Source of the DNA: JBDRNO01 sp043811005
Lineage (GTDB): Bacteria > Bacteroidota > Bacteroidia > NORP154
DNA length: 30,823 nucleotides
Assembly: GCA_043811005.1 (NCBI GenBank)
Contig: JBDRNO010000227.1
Coordinates: forward strand, 1-30,823
Reading direction: 5' to 3'
The position numbers and the translations under genes are program-made. Under the pieces are notes generated by a model. The model made no database searches and was not told the origin of the DNA. It worked only from the letters and a program-made list of their open reading frames with translations. Position 1 is the stretch's first letter. Every line of letters begins with the position of its first letter. This document shows positions 24,187 to 30,823 of this stretch, in pieces.

Positions 24187-26604
24187 CTAAAACCTCACTC
24201 CAATAACCAAAATATCATCAATCTGTTCACTATCTCCTTTCCAGTCTTCAATCGCTTTGTCTAAAGCCTCCTTTTGCTCCTCCATTGATTTTGGCTGTAT
24301 GGATAACAGTACTTCTTTAAATTGCTTGCGCCCGAATTTCTTATCTCTTGGACCTCCGAATTGATCCTGGAAGCCATCTGAAAAGATGTAAATAGTATCA
24401 TTCTTTTGAAGTTTTATCTCATGGTGAGTAAAGGGTTTGTGTTCACCTGTCAAATAACCCACAGGTTGTTTATCGCGCTCTGTCTCATGGAGTTCCCACC
24501 CTCTGATCAAATACAGGGGATTATTAGCCACTGCAAACTCTAATGTATTATTTTTCTTATCCCAAAGACATAACACCGCATCCATACCATCTTTTTGACC
24601 TTCTTCTGTCTGCTTTAATGATTTTATGATACCCTTTCTTACTTCATGAAATATCTCATTCGGCTTCATTATTCCTTTTTCAATCACCACCTCGTTTAAC
24701 AAAGATGAAATTATCATGCTCATTAACGCACCGGGCACTCCATGACCGGTACTATCTGCTGCACAGAAAAACACTTTTCCATCCCTTTCTGTCATCCAGT
24801 AAAAATCACCGCTTACAATTGAATGTGGTTTTAACAAGACAAAACTATTTGGCAATAGCTCTTGTATTTGTTCATCGGTTGGCAAAATCGCACTTTGTAT
24901 GTTCTGTGCATAGCGGATGCTGTCAGTGATCTCCCGGTTCTTTTCCCTTATTTCTTCTTCGGCTTTTTTCTGAGCTGTTATGTCTGAATCAATAGCAACC
25001 AGCTTATTGATCTTGCCGCCTTTACCAATTATCGGAGTGATCATTGTGTGAGCCCAATATTCCGTACCATCTTTTGCCCTGTTTATTGACTCGAAAACAA
25101 CAGCTTGTCTTTTTTTAATGCACTCATCTAACAATGATCCTATTTCAGAATTCCCGCTTATTTCAACAAGGTTTTTACCTTTTTCATCAATAAATTCCTC
25201 TAATGAATACCCTGACAATCTTGTAAAACCCTCATTTGCCCATTCCAGATTGCCCTGGGCATCCATGATAAAAATGGAATTATCCGTTTCGCTTGCTACT
25301 ATAGATAGTTTTTCCAGCTCAACATTTATTTTTTCTATTTCTTCCTTTTGGCGCATTATTGAAGCGTTTTTCCTTTCTAATTGCAAGCCGGTTTTCTTCT
25401 TTAGCTTATACCGGTTAAAGTAAAGCATGGATAGTGCAATAGCCAGGATAAAAGCGATAATAGCTGAGACAATAATTATCCTTTGCCTTTTTATGTCAGA
25501 ATCCTGAATAACCTTATCCTTTCTTAGCAGTTCATTCTCTTTCTCTTTTTTGTCTGACTCATATTTCGTTTGCATCTCTGCTATCTTGCCTGAGCTTTCT
25601 TCCGAATATATAGTATCCTTTATGCCGGCATACATTTTGTAATTCTCAAATGCCTTTTTAAAATCCTTTTGCTTTGAATAAACCTCCGCAATATTCTGAT
25701 ATGCGAATTTTATCTCGTTTTTTGCATCTATTTCCCTTGCCATCTCTAAGCTATTTTGAAGGTATTCCACAGCGCTCTTTAAACTCTCCTGAATAAAAAG
25801 ATTCGAAGGATCAAGTTGTTGCAGGTATTCCGCCCAGTTGGAATAAAGCTCACCGATGTTGCCCAGGGTTTTTGCCATAAGCAGCTTATTACCGCTTTTT
25901 TTACTAAGGGAGAGTGAATTTTTAAAATTTTCTATTGCCTCCTTATATTCATCCTGCATTGCATAGGCAATGGCAATGTTTTCAAAGCAGCTCGCTATCC
26001 CTACCTTGTCATTGATCTCTTCCCTTATCTCAAGCGATTGCCGGTGGTATTTTATTGCTTTGTTATATTCACCATTATGTTTGTATATAACACCTATAAG
26101 ATCAAGAGATCTTCCAAGCCCTCCTTTGTCGTTCATTTCCTTGTAATAATTTAATGTTTGAATGAAATAATCAAGCGCTTTATCGTAGTTCTTTTGATAA
26201 TAATAGATAACTCCAATATTGCCCAGACTGTTGGTTCTTCCCCTTTTATCATTTGCTTCTTCCATGATCTTCAGCGACTTAAGGTAATATTCCAGGGCTT
26301 TGTCGTAATTGCCCTGATTCTTATGGATATTACCCATATTATCATAACTCCGGGCTATCCCTTTTTTGTATTCCAGCATCTCTGCCTGGGATAATGCCAG
26401 CTTGCCGTATTTTTTTGCTTTTTCCGGATCACTGTTCTGGTAAGCACTGCAAAGGTCATTGAGGATGTTCACCTTGTTGGTGTCTTCTTTGGCGGTATCA
26501 AGTAATTTCAATAAGCTGTCAATTTTGTTTTGCTGGGAAAATGAAGGAAAGGAAAAAAGAAATAAAAAGGTGAGAAAAAGGAGATACAATAACCGGTTTT
26601 TCAT
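24187..26604 (-). CDS. TPR/PAS sensor with SpoIIE (PP2C) phosphatase domain
   Basis: 805 aa, ATG at 26604. Signal peptide (LLYLLFLTFLFLFSFPSFSQ), then tandem TPR repeats in the periplasm (about 50-330; pattern YDKALEYYLKSLKIMEEANDKRG), a linker, and a membrane helix (about 373-393, VSAIIAFILAIALSMLYF). A cytoplasmic coiled coil follows, then a PAS domain (about 430-545, NSIFIMDAQGNLEWANEGFTRLSGY) and a SpoIIE phosphatase (about 560-805) with SGDFYW, AADSTGHGVPGALMS, SDGFQDQFGG and the final DDILVIGVRF. PP2C Asp residues are in place, so a Mn/Mg-dependent Ser/Thr phosphatase is expected; the substrate is unknown, most often an anti-sigma-factor antagonist in this family. Its catalytic domain is a close paralog of the one ending at 18302 and is free of the palindromic inserts. 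Confidence 0.92.
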   Translation of the reverse strand: MKNRLLYLLFLTFLFLFSFPSFSQQNKIDSLLKLLDTAKEDTNKVNILNDLCSAYQNSDPEKAKKYGKLALSQAEMLEYKKGIARSYDNMGNIHKNQGNYDKALEYYLKSLKIMEEANDKRGRTNSLGNIGVIYYYQKNYDKALDYFIQTLNYYKEMNDKGGLGRSLDLIGVIYKHNGEYNKAIKYHRQSLEIREEINDKVGIASCFENIAIAYAMQDEYKEAIENFKNSLSLSKKSGNKLLMAKTLGNIGELYSNWAEYLQQLDPSNLFIQESLKSAVEYLQNSLEMAREIDAKNEIKFAYQNIAEVYSKQKDFKKAFENYKMYAGIKDTIYSEESSGKIAEMQTKYESDKKEKENELLRKDKVIQDSDIKRQRIIIVSAIIAFILAIALSMLYFNRYKLKKKTGLQLERKNASIMRQKEEIEKINVELEKLSIVASETDNSIFIMDAQGNLEWANEGFTRLSGYSLEEFIDEKGKNLVEISGNSEIGSLLDECIKKRQAVVFESINRAKDGTEYWAHTMITPIIGKGGKINKLVAIDSDITAQKKAEEEIREKNREITDSIRYAQNIQSAILPTDEQIQELLPNSFVLLKPHSIVSGDFYWMTERDGKVFFCAADSTGHGVPGALMSMIISSLLNEVVIEKGIMKPNEIFHEVRKGIIKSLKQTEEGQKDGMDAVLCLWDKKNNTLEFAVANNPLYLIRGWELHETERDKQPVGYLTGEHKPFTHHEIKLQKNDTIYIFSDGFQDQFGGPRDKKFGRKQFKEVLLSIQPKSMEEQKEALDKAIEDWKGDSEQIDDILVIGVRF

Positions 26605-26671
26605 GTTTTGTTTAATAATACCGGAGGATTAACTTCTTGCAATTAATTACTAATGGTTTGTTAATTAACTC

Positions 26672-26679
26672 CAAAAGTA
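26672..26679 (-). promoter_or_regulatory. Candidate -7 element for the TPR-PAS-SpoIIE gene
   Basis: On the minus strand TACTTTTG fits TAnnTTTG, about 70 nt upstream of the ATG at 26604. A TTG lies upstream at 26706-26704, at a spacing (about 24) longer than the usual 19-21. Confidence 0.35.
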
Positions 26680-26726
26680 TAAAAAGTAAATCACTTACTT
26701 ATTCAATCACTACTTTTTTATTTCAC

Positions 26727-26749
26727 AGGGGTTCAAAATTTGAACCCCT
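26727..26749 (-). terminator. Hairpin after the T9SS surface protein gene
   Basis: AGGGGTTCAAA / TTTGAACCCCT, 11-bp perfect arms with a one-base centre, beginning seven nt past the stop codon. No T-run follows on the minus strand, so it may be an mRNA 3'-end stabiliser rather than a classic intrinsic terminator. It separates this gene from the SpoIIE gene downstream. Confidence 0.5.
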
Positions 26750-26755
26750 TATTAA

Positions 26756-29191
26756 TCATTCAATAACAACTTTTCTGTTAACTAAAATTTTATCTGTTAT
26801 TACCTGCAAATGATAAACCCCTGCCGGCAGGCGGCTCAAATCTATTTCAATCTTATTATTACCTGCTGACAATTGCCAACTGCCTACTGACCAAATAACC
26901 CGCCCAAGCACATCATAAATCCTTAATTTTGACATTTCCCATTTCCCCCCGATACGGTCATTCTTCCCTACGGGGCAAGCATCATCAATTTGACATTCCA
27001 CTGTAAACACCCCCCTGCCCGGATTGGGATAAATCCGCAATCCAAAATCCGCCCTCCAGCTTGCGGACAATTCATCCACTCCCACCTGCTCACTAACCGT
27101 AACCGTAGCAGTAGTTGTATTTCCAAAAACATCGGTTACCTGAACACTGTAGTTACCTGGACAAAGTCCGGTTGCAATTGAATCGTATTGAAAAGGGGAT
27201 GTGCTCCATAAGTAAGAATATGGGGGTATGCCTCCGGTTACTGATACCGTTGCGCTTCCGTTACAGCTATCCTGACCGGCATCATGGACTGTTACAATAG
27301 TTGAAAGAAGCGGGGCTGAAATAGCTGTTGATCTATTGGATAATGAAGAATTATAATTTTTTTCTTTGGTTGCTGTACAACCATCAGGATGAACTACTTG
27401 TATCACATACCTCGGATCGCTTGGCGGATCTAAGTCAGTATAGGTGGTATTAGCCAGGTCCACCGAATCAATCACTTCCCAAACGTGTGTTCCCATACTG
27501 TCTCTTAATATGTAATAAAAGGCAAAAGGAATCCCTTCGTAATTATCCCATACAAGATTGATTTTTGGTGGTGATCCCTGGTATACGGTGAGATGTATGG
27601 TTTCATGATAATCGCTTAATTCACTTTCATTGCCGCATGAGTCAATTAATGATATTTTATATCTATAAGAAGTGATTTGGGGGTTAATTCCGATGGTTGT
27701 ATCAATAAAAACGCTAAGTGTATCGTAAGGTACGCTGCCAATATATGTATAAGTGTTTGTTATATTTCTATATATTCTAAAACTATCAACATAAGTTACC
27801 AGTGGTTTTCCCCAAACAATTTCATTTCTTGTGGAGGTGGCGCTGTCAACAGTGACAAGACAAATGGATAAAGGCAAAACAGGAATGTTCTTTTCTTGGG
27901 TGGGTGGATTAGTAGTAAAATCGAGAAAAAAGGGGATATCTGATCCGGAACCAATTATTGTTGCAGTTGTACCCATTATAGTTGATGGATTTCCCGTAAT
28001 GGTTTCAGGTGGGGCTTGATCTGTACATAGGATATTACCATTGGCATCGGTTTTAATCATATATGCATCGCCACCACCTCCACCAAAGCTTGCTGTAGCT
28101 CCAGCAACGATATACCTTCCTCCTGTTATCTGTTTTGCTGAGAAAAAGATATCGTCAGCAGTTCCGCCATAGATTTTTGTCCATTGAATATTGCCGTTGT
28201 TATCTATCTTCAGTAAATAACCATCCGCTCCTGTCAAGCCCAAAGTAGCAGCAGCTATAATATAACCTCCATCTGCCGTTTGTTCAATGCAATATGCCTC
28301 ACTGGCACTTGCTGTAATACCATAAGTTTTTGTCCAAAGTGTATCCCCAACAGTATCGGTTTTGACAACATATATATCAGGTGCCACTCCAGGCCACAAT
28401 CCAAAACTCAGTGTTTTGCCGGCTAAAATATACCCGCCATCATCGGTCTGCTTTACGGTATTGCATTTCCCAAATTCATTTCCACCATACGTTTTTGTCC
28501 AAAGTACGTTACCGCTAGCATCGGTTTTTATCAGATAAAAATCACGGTTTCCCGCTCCGAAACTGCTAGTGGAACCTGTGATAATATATCCCCCGTCAGT
28601 GGTTTGCTGAACGGAAAAGCCCCTGTCTTCAGTTGTTCCGCCATAGGTTTTTGTCCAAAGCGTATCCCCGCCGGCATCGGTTTTTATCAGGTAAATATCA
28701 TCCCCACCTGCCCCAAAGCTTAATGTAGTTCCTGCAACAACATACCCACCGTCAATGGTTTGCTGAACAGACATTCCTACATCATCTCCTGAACCACCAT
28801 ATATCTTTGACCATTGCTTAGCGCCATTTGAGTCTGTTTTGATCACATAAACGTCTTTATTCGGGTAAAAGCTTTCTGTTACACCGGCTATAATATACCC
28901 TCCGTCATAAGTTTGCTGAACTGACCAAGCCGCATCGCCAGAAGACCCGCCATAGGTCTTTGACCATAGTGTATTGCCATCGGCATCGGTTTTAATCAAA
29001 TATACATCTTCTGCTGCAAATCCGAAACTTTCTGTCCCTCCTGCCATAATATAACCACCATCACTAGTTTGCTGCATAGAAGCACAGGCATCTTTAAGTT
29101 CTCCACCGTAAGTTTTTTGGAAATTTACCTGTGCATCTGTACTAAACACCGATACCAGCAAAATACCTGAAATTAAAATTAGCTTTTTCAT
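26756..29191 (-). CDS. T9SS-secreted surface protein with seven propeller-type repeats
   Basis: 811 aa. Signal peptide MKKLILISGILLVSVFSTDA. Residues about 22-395 are seven repeats of 51-55 aa (KTYGGxxxDxxxSVQQTxDGGYIIAGxTxSFGAGxxDxYLIKTDxxGNxLW), which suggests a seven-bladed beta-propeller. Then fibronectin-III-like sequence (about 450-630, IVWGKPLVTYVDSFRIYRNI), an SprB-type repeat (about 633-700, VSVTGGIPPYSYLWS...GLCPGNYSVQVTD), and a T9SS type A sorting domain from about 720 (LRIYPNPGRGVFTV, LRIYDVLGRVIW, IDLSRLPAGVYHLQVI, NRKVVIE). The sorting domain directs export through the type IX system and anchoring or release at the cell surface. Ligand unknown. The sorting domain and its linker contain extra peptides from dispersed repeats (26865-26894, 26950-26985, 27048-27066). 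Confidence 0.9.
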   Translation of the reverse strand: MKKLILISGILLVSVFSTDAQVNFQKTYGGELKDACASMQQTSDGGYIMAGGTESFGFAAEDVYLIKTDADGNTLWSKTYGGSSGDAAWSVQQTYDGGYIIAGVTESFYPNKDVYVIKTDSNGAKQWSKIYGGSGDDVGMSVQQTIDGGYVVAGTTLSFGAGGDDIYLIKTDAGGDTLWTKTYGGTTEDRGFSVQQTTDGGYIITGSTSSFGAGNRDFYLIKTDASGNVLWTKTYGGNEFGKCNTVKQTDDGGYILAGKTLSFGLWPGVAPDIYVVKTDTVGDTLWTKTYGITASASEAYCIEQTADGGYIIAAATLGLTGADGYLLKIDNNGNIQWTKIYGGTADDIFFSAKQITGGRYIVAGATASFGGGGGDAYMIKTDANGNILCTDQAPPETITGNPSTIMGTTATIIGSGSDIPFFLDFTTNPPTQEKNIPVLPLSICLVTVDSATSTRNEIVWGKPLVTYVDSFRIYRNITNTYTYIGSVPYDTLSVFIDTTIGINPQITSYRYKISLIDSCGNESELSDYHETIHLTVYQGSPPKINLVWDNYEGIPFAFYYILRDSMGTHVWEVIDSVDLANTTYTDLDPPSDPRYVIQVVHPDGCTATKEKNYNSSLSNRSTAISAPLLSTIVTVHDAGQDSCNGSATVSVTGGIPPYSYLWSTSPFQYDSIATGLCPGNYSVQVTDVFGNTTTATVTVSEQVGVDELSASWRADFGLRIYPNPGRGVFTVECQIDDACPVGKNDRIGGKWEMSKLRIYDVLGRVIWSVGSWQLSAGNNKIEIDLSRLPAGVYHLQVITDKILVNRKVVIE
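26865..26894. repeat. In-gene CCAACTGCCTACTG repeat
   Basis: GCCAACTGCCTACTGACCA at 26875-26893 resembles the intergenic repeat at 24090-24108. In the minus frame it encodes VGSWQLSAG between LGRVIWS and NNKIEIDLS of the sorting domain, a place where loops vary. Confidence 0.55.
27048..27066. repeat. In-gene degenerate copy of the CCGCCAGCTGGCGG palindrome
   Basis: Read on the minus strand, TCCGCAAGCTGGAGGGCGGA differs little from TCCGCCAGCTGGCGGA. It encodes LSASWR, the same hexapeptide as the copy in the SpoIIE gene at 19165-19180, in the linker just before the sorting domain. Confidence 0.6.
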
Positions 29192-29628
29192 AATTCTAAA
29201 TATTTAAAGGGTTAATGATAGTGAATTGAAAATTGAAAAATAAAAAGGGATTTATACCCAAATAAAAAAGGTTAACGAAAATTTCATACAGAAACGGTGA
29301 ATGGGAGAATCGGGGACACGGAGAATTTACGCCACGGTTCAGCGTTTCACCCATCACTTGTTTTTTCACATTTCGCTTTACGATTAGTATAACGGTGTAA
29401 ATATACAAATTTTCTTATGTAAATTTTTCAACTTACATAAATCAGGAAAACGTCAGGAAAATTATTAGCATTGCTTGACTATGTAGTTTAAATACAATAT
29501 CTTAGCAGACGTTAAAGTATTATGAAGTTAACATCATTACAAATGCATGGTAGTTTGCACGCTGTTAATTGTAAAACCGGAGAATATGTGACTTATTGAA
29601 GTTGGCTTAAATTTACAAAGTTCAGAAT
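29192..29628. other. Divergent intergenic region, no gene recognised
   Basis: 437 bp between two divergent surface-protein genes. It holds AT-rich stretches, a GC-richer patch near 29296-29345 (GAGAATCGGGGACACGGAG) that looks like another dispersed repeat, and TATATTTA on the minus strand near 29398-29405, one base from TAnnTTTG, a weak promoter candidate for the 811-aa gene. No RNA gene or riboswitch was recognised. Confidence 0.4.
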
Positions 29629-30823
29629 ATGAAATTTTTTTTACACTTCTTATCCTTTGTTTTTGTTTGTAATTACGCAAATATTTTTGCGCAATGCAAT
29701 AACGTGGCTTTAAACAAACCCGTTACCACAAGCGGTTTTTGGCTCTCTAACACCCCCGACAAAGCAGTTAACGGGAGCTGTGGTGATGCCTGGAATTCAG
29801 GTGATTACGCACCAGAATCAATAGAAGTTGATTTGCTTTCAACATATACCATTAACAATATTAATGTAATGTTTGATATGACACCAAACGGAAATGTCTA
29901 TCATGAGATATACACCTCACCTGATATGATTACATGGACACTGGTTGATGTAATGACTGGATTTTATGTTACTGGACAATTAATTGAAAGGTGCTATAGC
30001 AGTTCCCCTTTAACCAATGTAAGAGGAGTAAGGATAGTATCAATTAGTTCACCTTCCTGGATTGCTATCTTTGAAATGGGTATTTATACCTTATCTACTC
30101 CTGCCATCCCAACTATTACAGCAAGCGGTCCCCTAACATTTTGTCAGGGTAATTCTGTTACACTTACTTCAAGCGCTGCTTTTTCTTATTCATGGAGCAC
30201 AGGCGCTACTACGCAAAGCATCACTGTTAACACTTCAGGTATATACAGTGTAACCACTAACCAAATTCCGTCCTGTGTAATAGGATCTACCTCCTGCACA
30301 TCCTGTACAGGAGGAACCGGATCGGTTACCATTACTGTTAATCCTATTCCAGTTTCTGATGCAGGTCCAGACATCGCTATTTGCTCTAACGCTACGGGTA
30401 ATATTGGTACTGTATTCACTCCCGGATATACCTACAGCTGGTCACCTGCTACAGGTCTTAGCAGCACAACGGTATCAAATCCTACTGTAACTTTAACTAA
30501 TCCTGGTACAACTACTTATAAAGTAATTACCGCTGCTCTTGGTTGTACTTCTGAAGATTTAGTTGTAGTAACAGTACACCCCTTACCCGTTGCCAATTTT
30601 GCAAACGATAATGTTTGCTTATTTGAAATATCTGACTTTACTGATATTTCAACTATTGCCAGCGGGACGATAACCGGCTGGCAATGGGATTTCGGTGACG
30701 GATCGCCCATTGACAATAACCAAAACCCATCTCATCTATACGCAACACATGATACTTTTTATGTTACACTTACTGTAACTTCCGTCTATGGATGCACGGA
30801 TATGATAACTCAACCTGTTGTAA
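29629..30823 (+). CDS. Large secreted surface protein, partial (F5/8C, Ig-like and PKD domains)
   Basis: ATG at 29629; open to the window end (398 codons plus one base), 3' end missing. Signal peptide MKFFLHFLSFVFVCNYANIFA, cleaved before QCNNVALNKP. Residues about 22-155 look like an F5/8 type C (discoidin) carbohydrate-binding domain: ALNKPVTTSGFWLSNTPDKAVNG, WNSGDYAPESIEVDL and the following strands. Then Ig/PKD-like modules: TFCQGNSVTLTSSAAFSYSWSTGATTQSITV, then DAGPDIAICSNATGNIG with YSWSPATGLSSTTVSNP, then a PKD core, WQWDFGDGSPIDNNQNPSHLYATHDTFYVTLTV, at the end. This layout is typical of Bacteroidetes surface proteins that end in a T9SS sorting domain; that end is outside the window. 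Probably an adhesin or glycan-binding protein; a catalytic domain further on cannot be excluded. Confidence 0.85.
   Translation, partial: MKFFLHFLSFVFVCNYANIFAQCNNVALNKPVTTSGFWLSNTPDKAVNGSCGDAWNSGDYAPESIEVDLLSTYTINNINVMFDMTPNGNVYHEIYTSPDMITWTLVDVMTGFYVTGQLIERCYSSSPLTNVRGVRIVSISSPSWIAIFEMGIYTLSTPAIPTITASGPLTFCQGNSVTLTSSAAFSYSWSTGATTQSITVNTSGIYSVTTNQIPSCVIGSTSCTSCTGGTGSVTITVNPIPVSDAGPDIAICSNATGNIGTVFTPGYTYSWSPATGLSSTTVSNPTVTLTNPGTTTYKVITAALGCTSEDLVVVTVHPLPVANFANDNVCLFEISDFTDISTIASGTITGWQWDFGDGSPIDNNQNPSHLYATHDTFYVTLTVTSVYGCTDMITQPVV

Noticed and set aside
26819..26835. Palindrome CCTGCCGGCAGG in the sorting domain
   Set aside because: It encodes the conserved LPAGVY motif of T9SS sorting domains, so the symmetry is probably chance and not an insert.
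26950..29130. Regular ~160-bp periodic repeats that could suggest a CRISPR-like or tandem DNA array
   Set aside because: They are coding repeats of a propeller-type protein, diverged at DNA level, with an uninterrupted frame.
29522..29599. 25-codon plus-strand ORF (MKLTSLQMHGSLHAVNCKTG...) just before the last gene
   Set aside because: Too short, no recognisable motif, no clear ribosome site; could be a leader peptide but nothing supports it.

Overview
The window reads as chromosomal DNA of a Bacteroidota (Bacteroidetes) bacterium. The grounds are: a type IX secretion (T9SS) C-terminal sorting domain on a propeller-repeat surface protein, an F5/8C plus PKD surface protein, a two-component-regulator propeller with a Y_Y_Y domain fused to a SpoIIE phosphatase, a very large macroglobulin of the Bacteroidetes type, PPDK, no purine-rich Shine-Dalgarno at most starts, and several sequences resembling the TAnnTTTG -7 element. 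The DNA is AT-rich, but short GC-rich palindromes are scattered between and inside genes.

Layout. 1-2016: a complete-looking IS1634-type insertion sequence whose left terminal repeat is the first base of the window. 2059-2616: a GC palindrome, a tRNA-Cys with its terminator, and intergenic repeats. 2617-4505 (minus): folB and gltX, overlapping by 19 nt. 4641-7379 (plus): pyruvate phosphate dikinase. 7815-11450 (plus): cobalamin-dependent methionine synthase, whose family N-terminus begins upstream of the first usable start codon. 11519-11780 and 23778-24038: two copies, in opposite orientation, of a ~262-bp non-coding element with 16-bp terminal inverted repeats and whole-length dyad symmetry. 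Between them lie a 2061-aa macroglobulin with a CSEQ thioester motif (minus), a propeller/Y_Y_Y/SpoIIE sensor phosphatase (minus) and, divergent from it, a TolC-family outer-membrane protein (plus). 24187-26604 (minus): a second SpoIIE phosphatase with TPR and PAS input domains. 26756-29191 (minus): a seven-repeat surface protein with a T9SS sorting domain. 29629-30823 (plus): the start of a large surface protein that runs off the window.

How the genes fit together. The left half is housekeeping (tRNA, folate, tRNA charging, carbon and C1 metabolism). The right half is envelope and signalling: two membrane-bound SpoIIE phosphatases with different periplasmic sensors, a periplasmic macroglobulin, an orphan TolC and two secreted surface proteins. 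No partner anti-sigma factor, STAS protein, HlyD/RND pump or PbpC is in the window.

The most unusual thing is not a new operon but repeat biology. GC-rich palindromes of the kind found between genes also sit, in frame, inside three unrelated proteins (macroglobulin, propeller-SpoIIE, T9SS surface protein). The insertion-free SpoIIE paralog next door serves as a control that shows where the extra peptides begin and end, while the catalytic motifs stay intact. I saw no CRISPR array, prophage, toxin-antitoxin pair or defence system.
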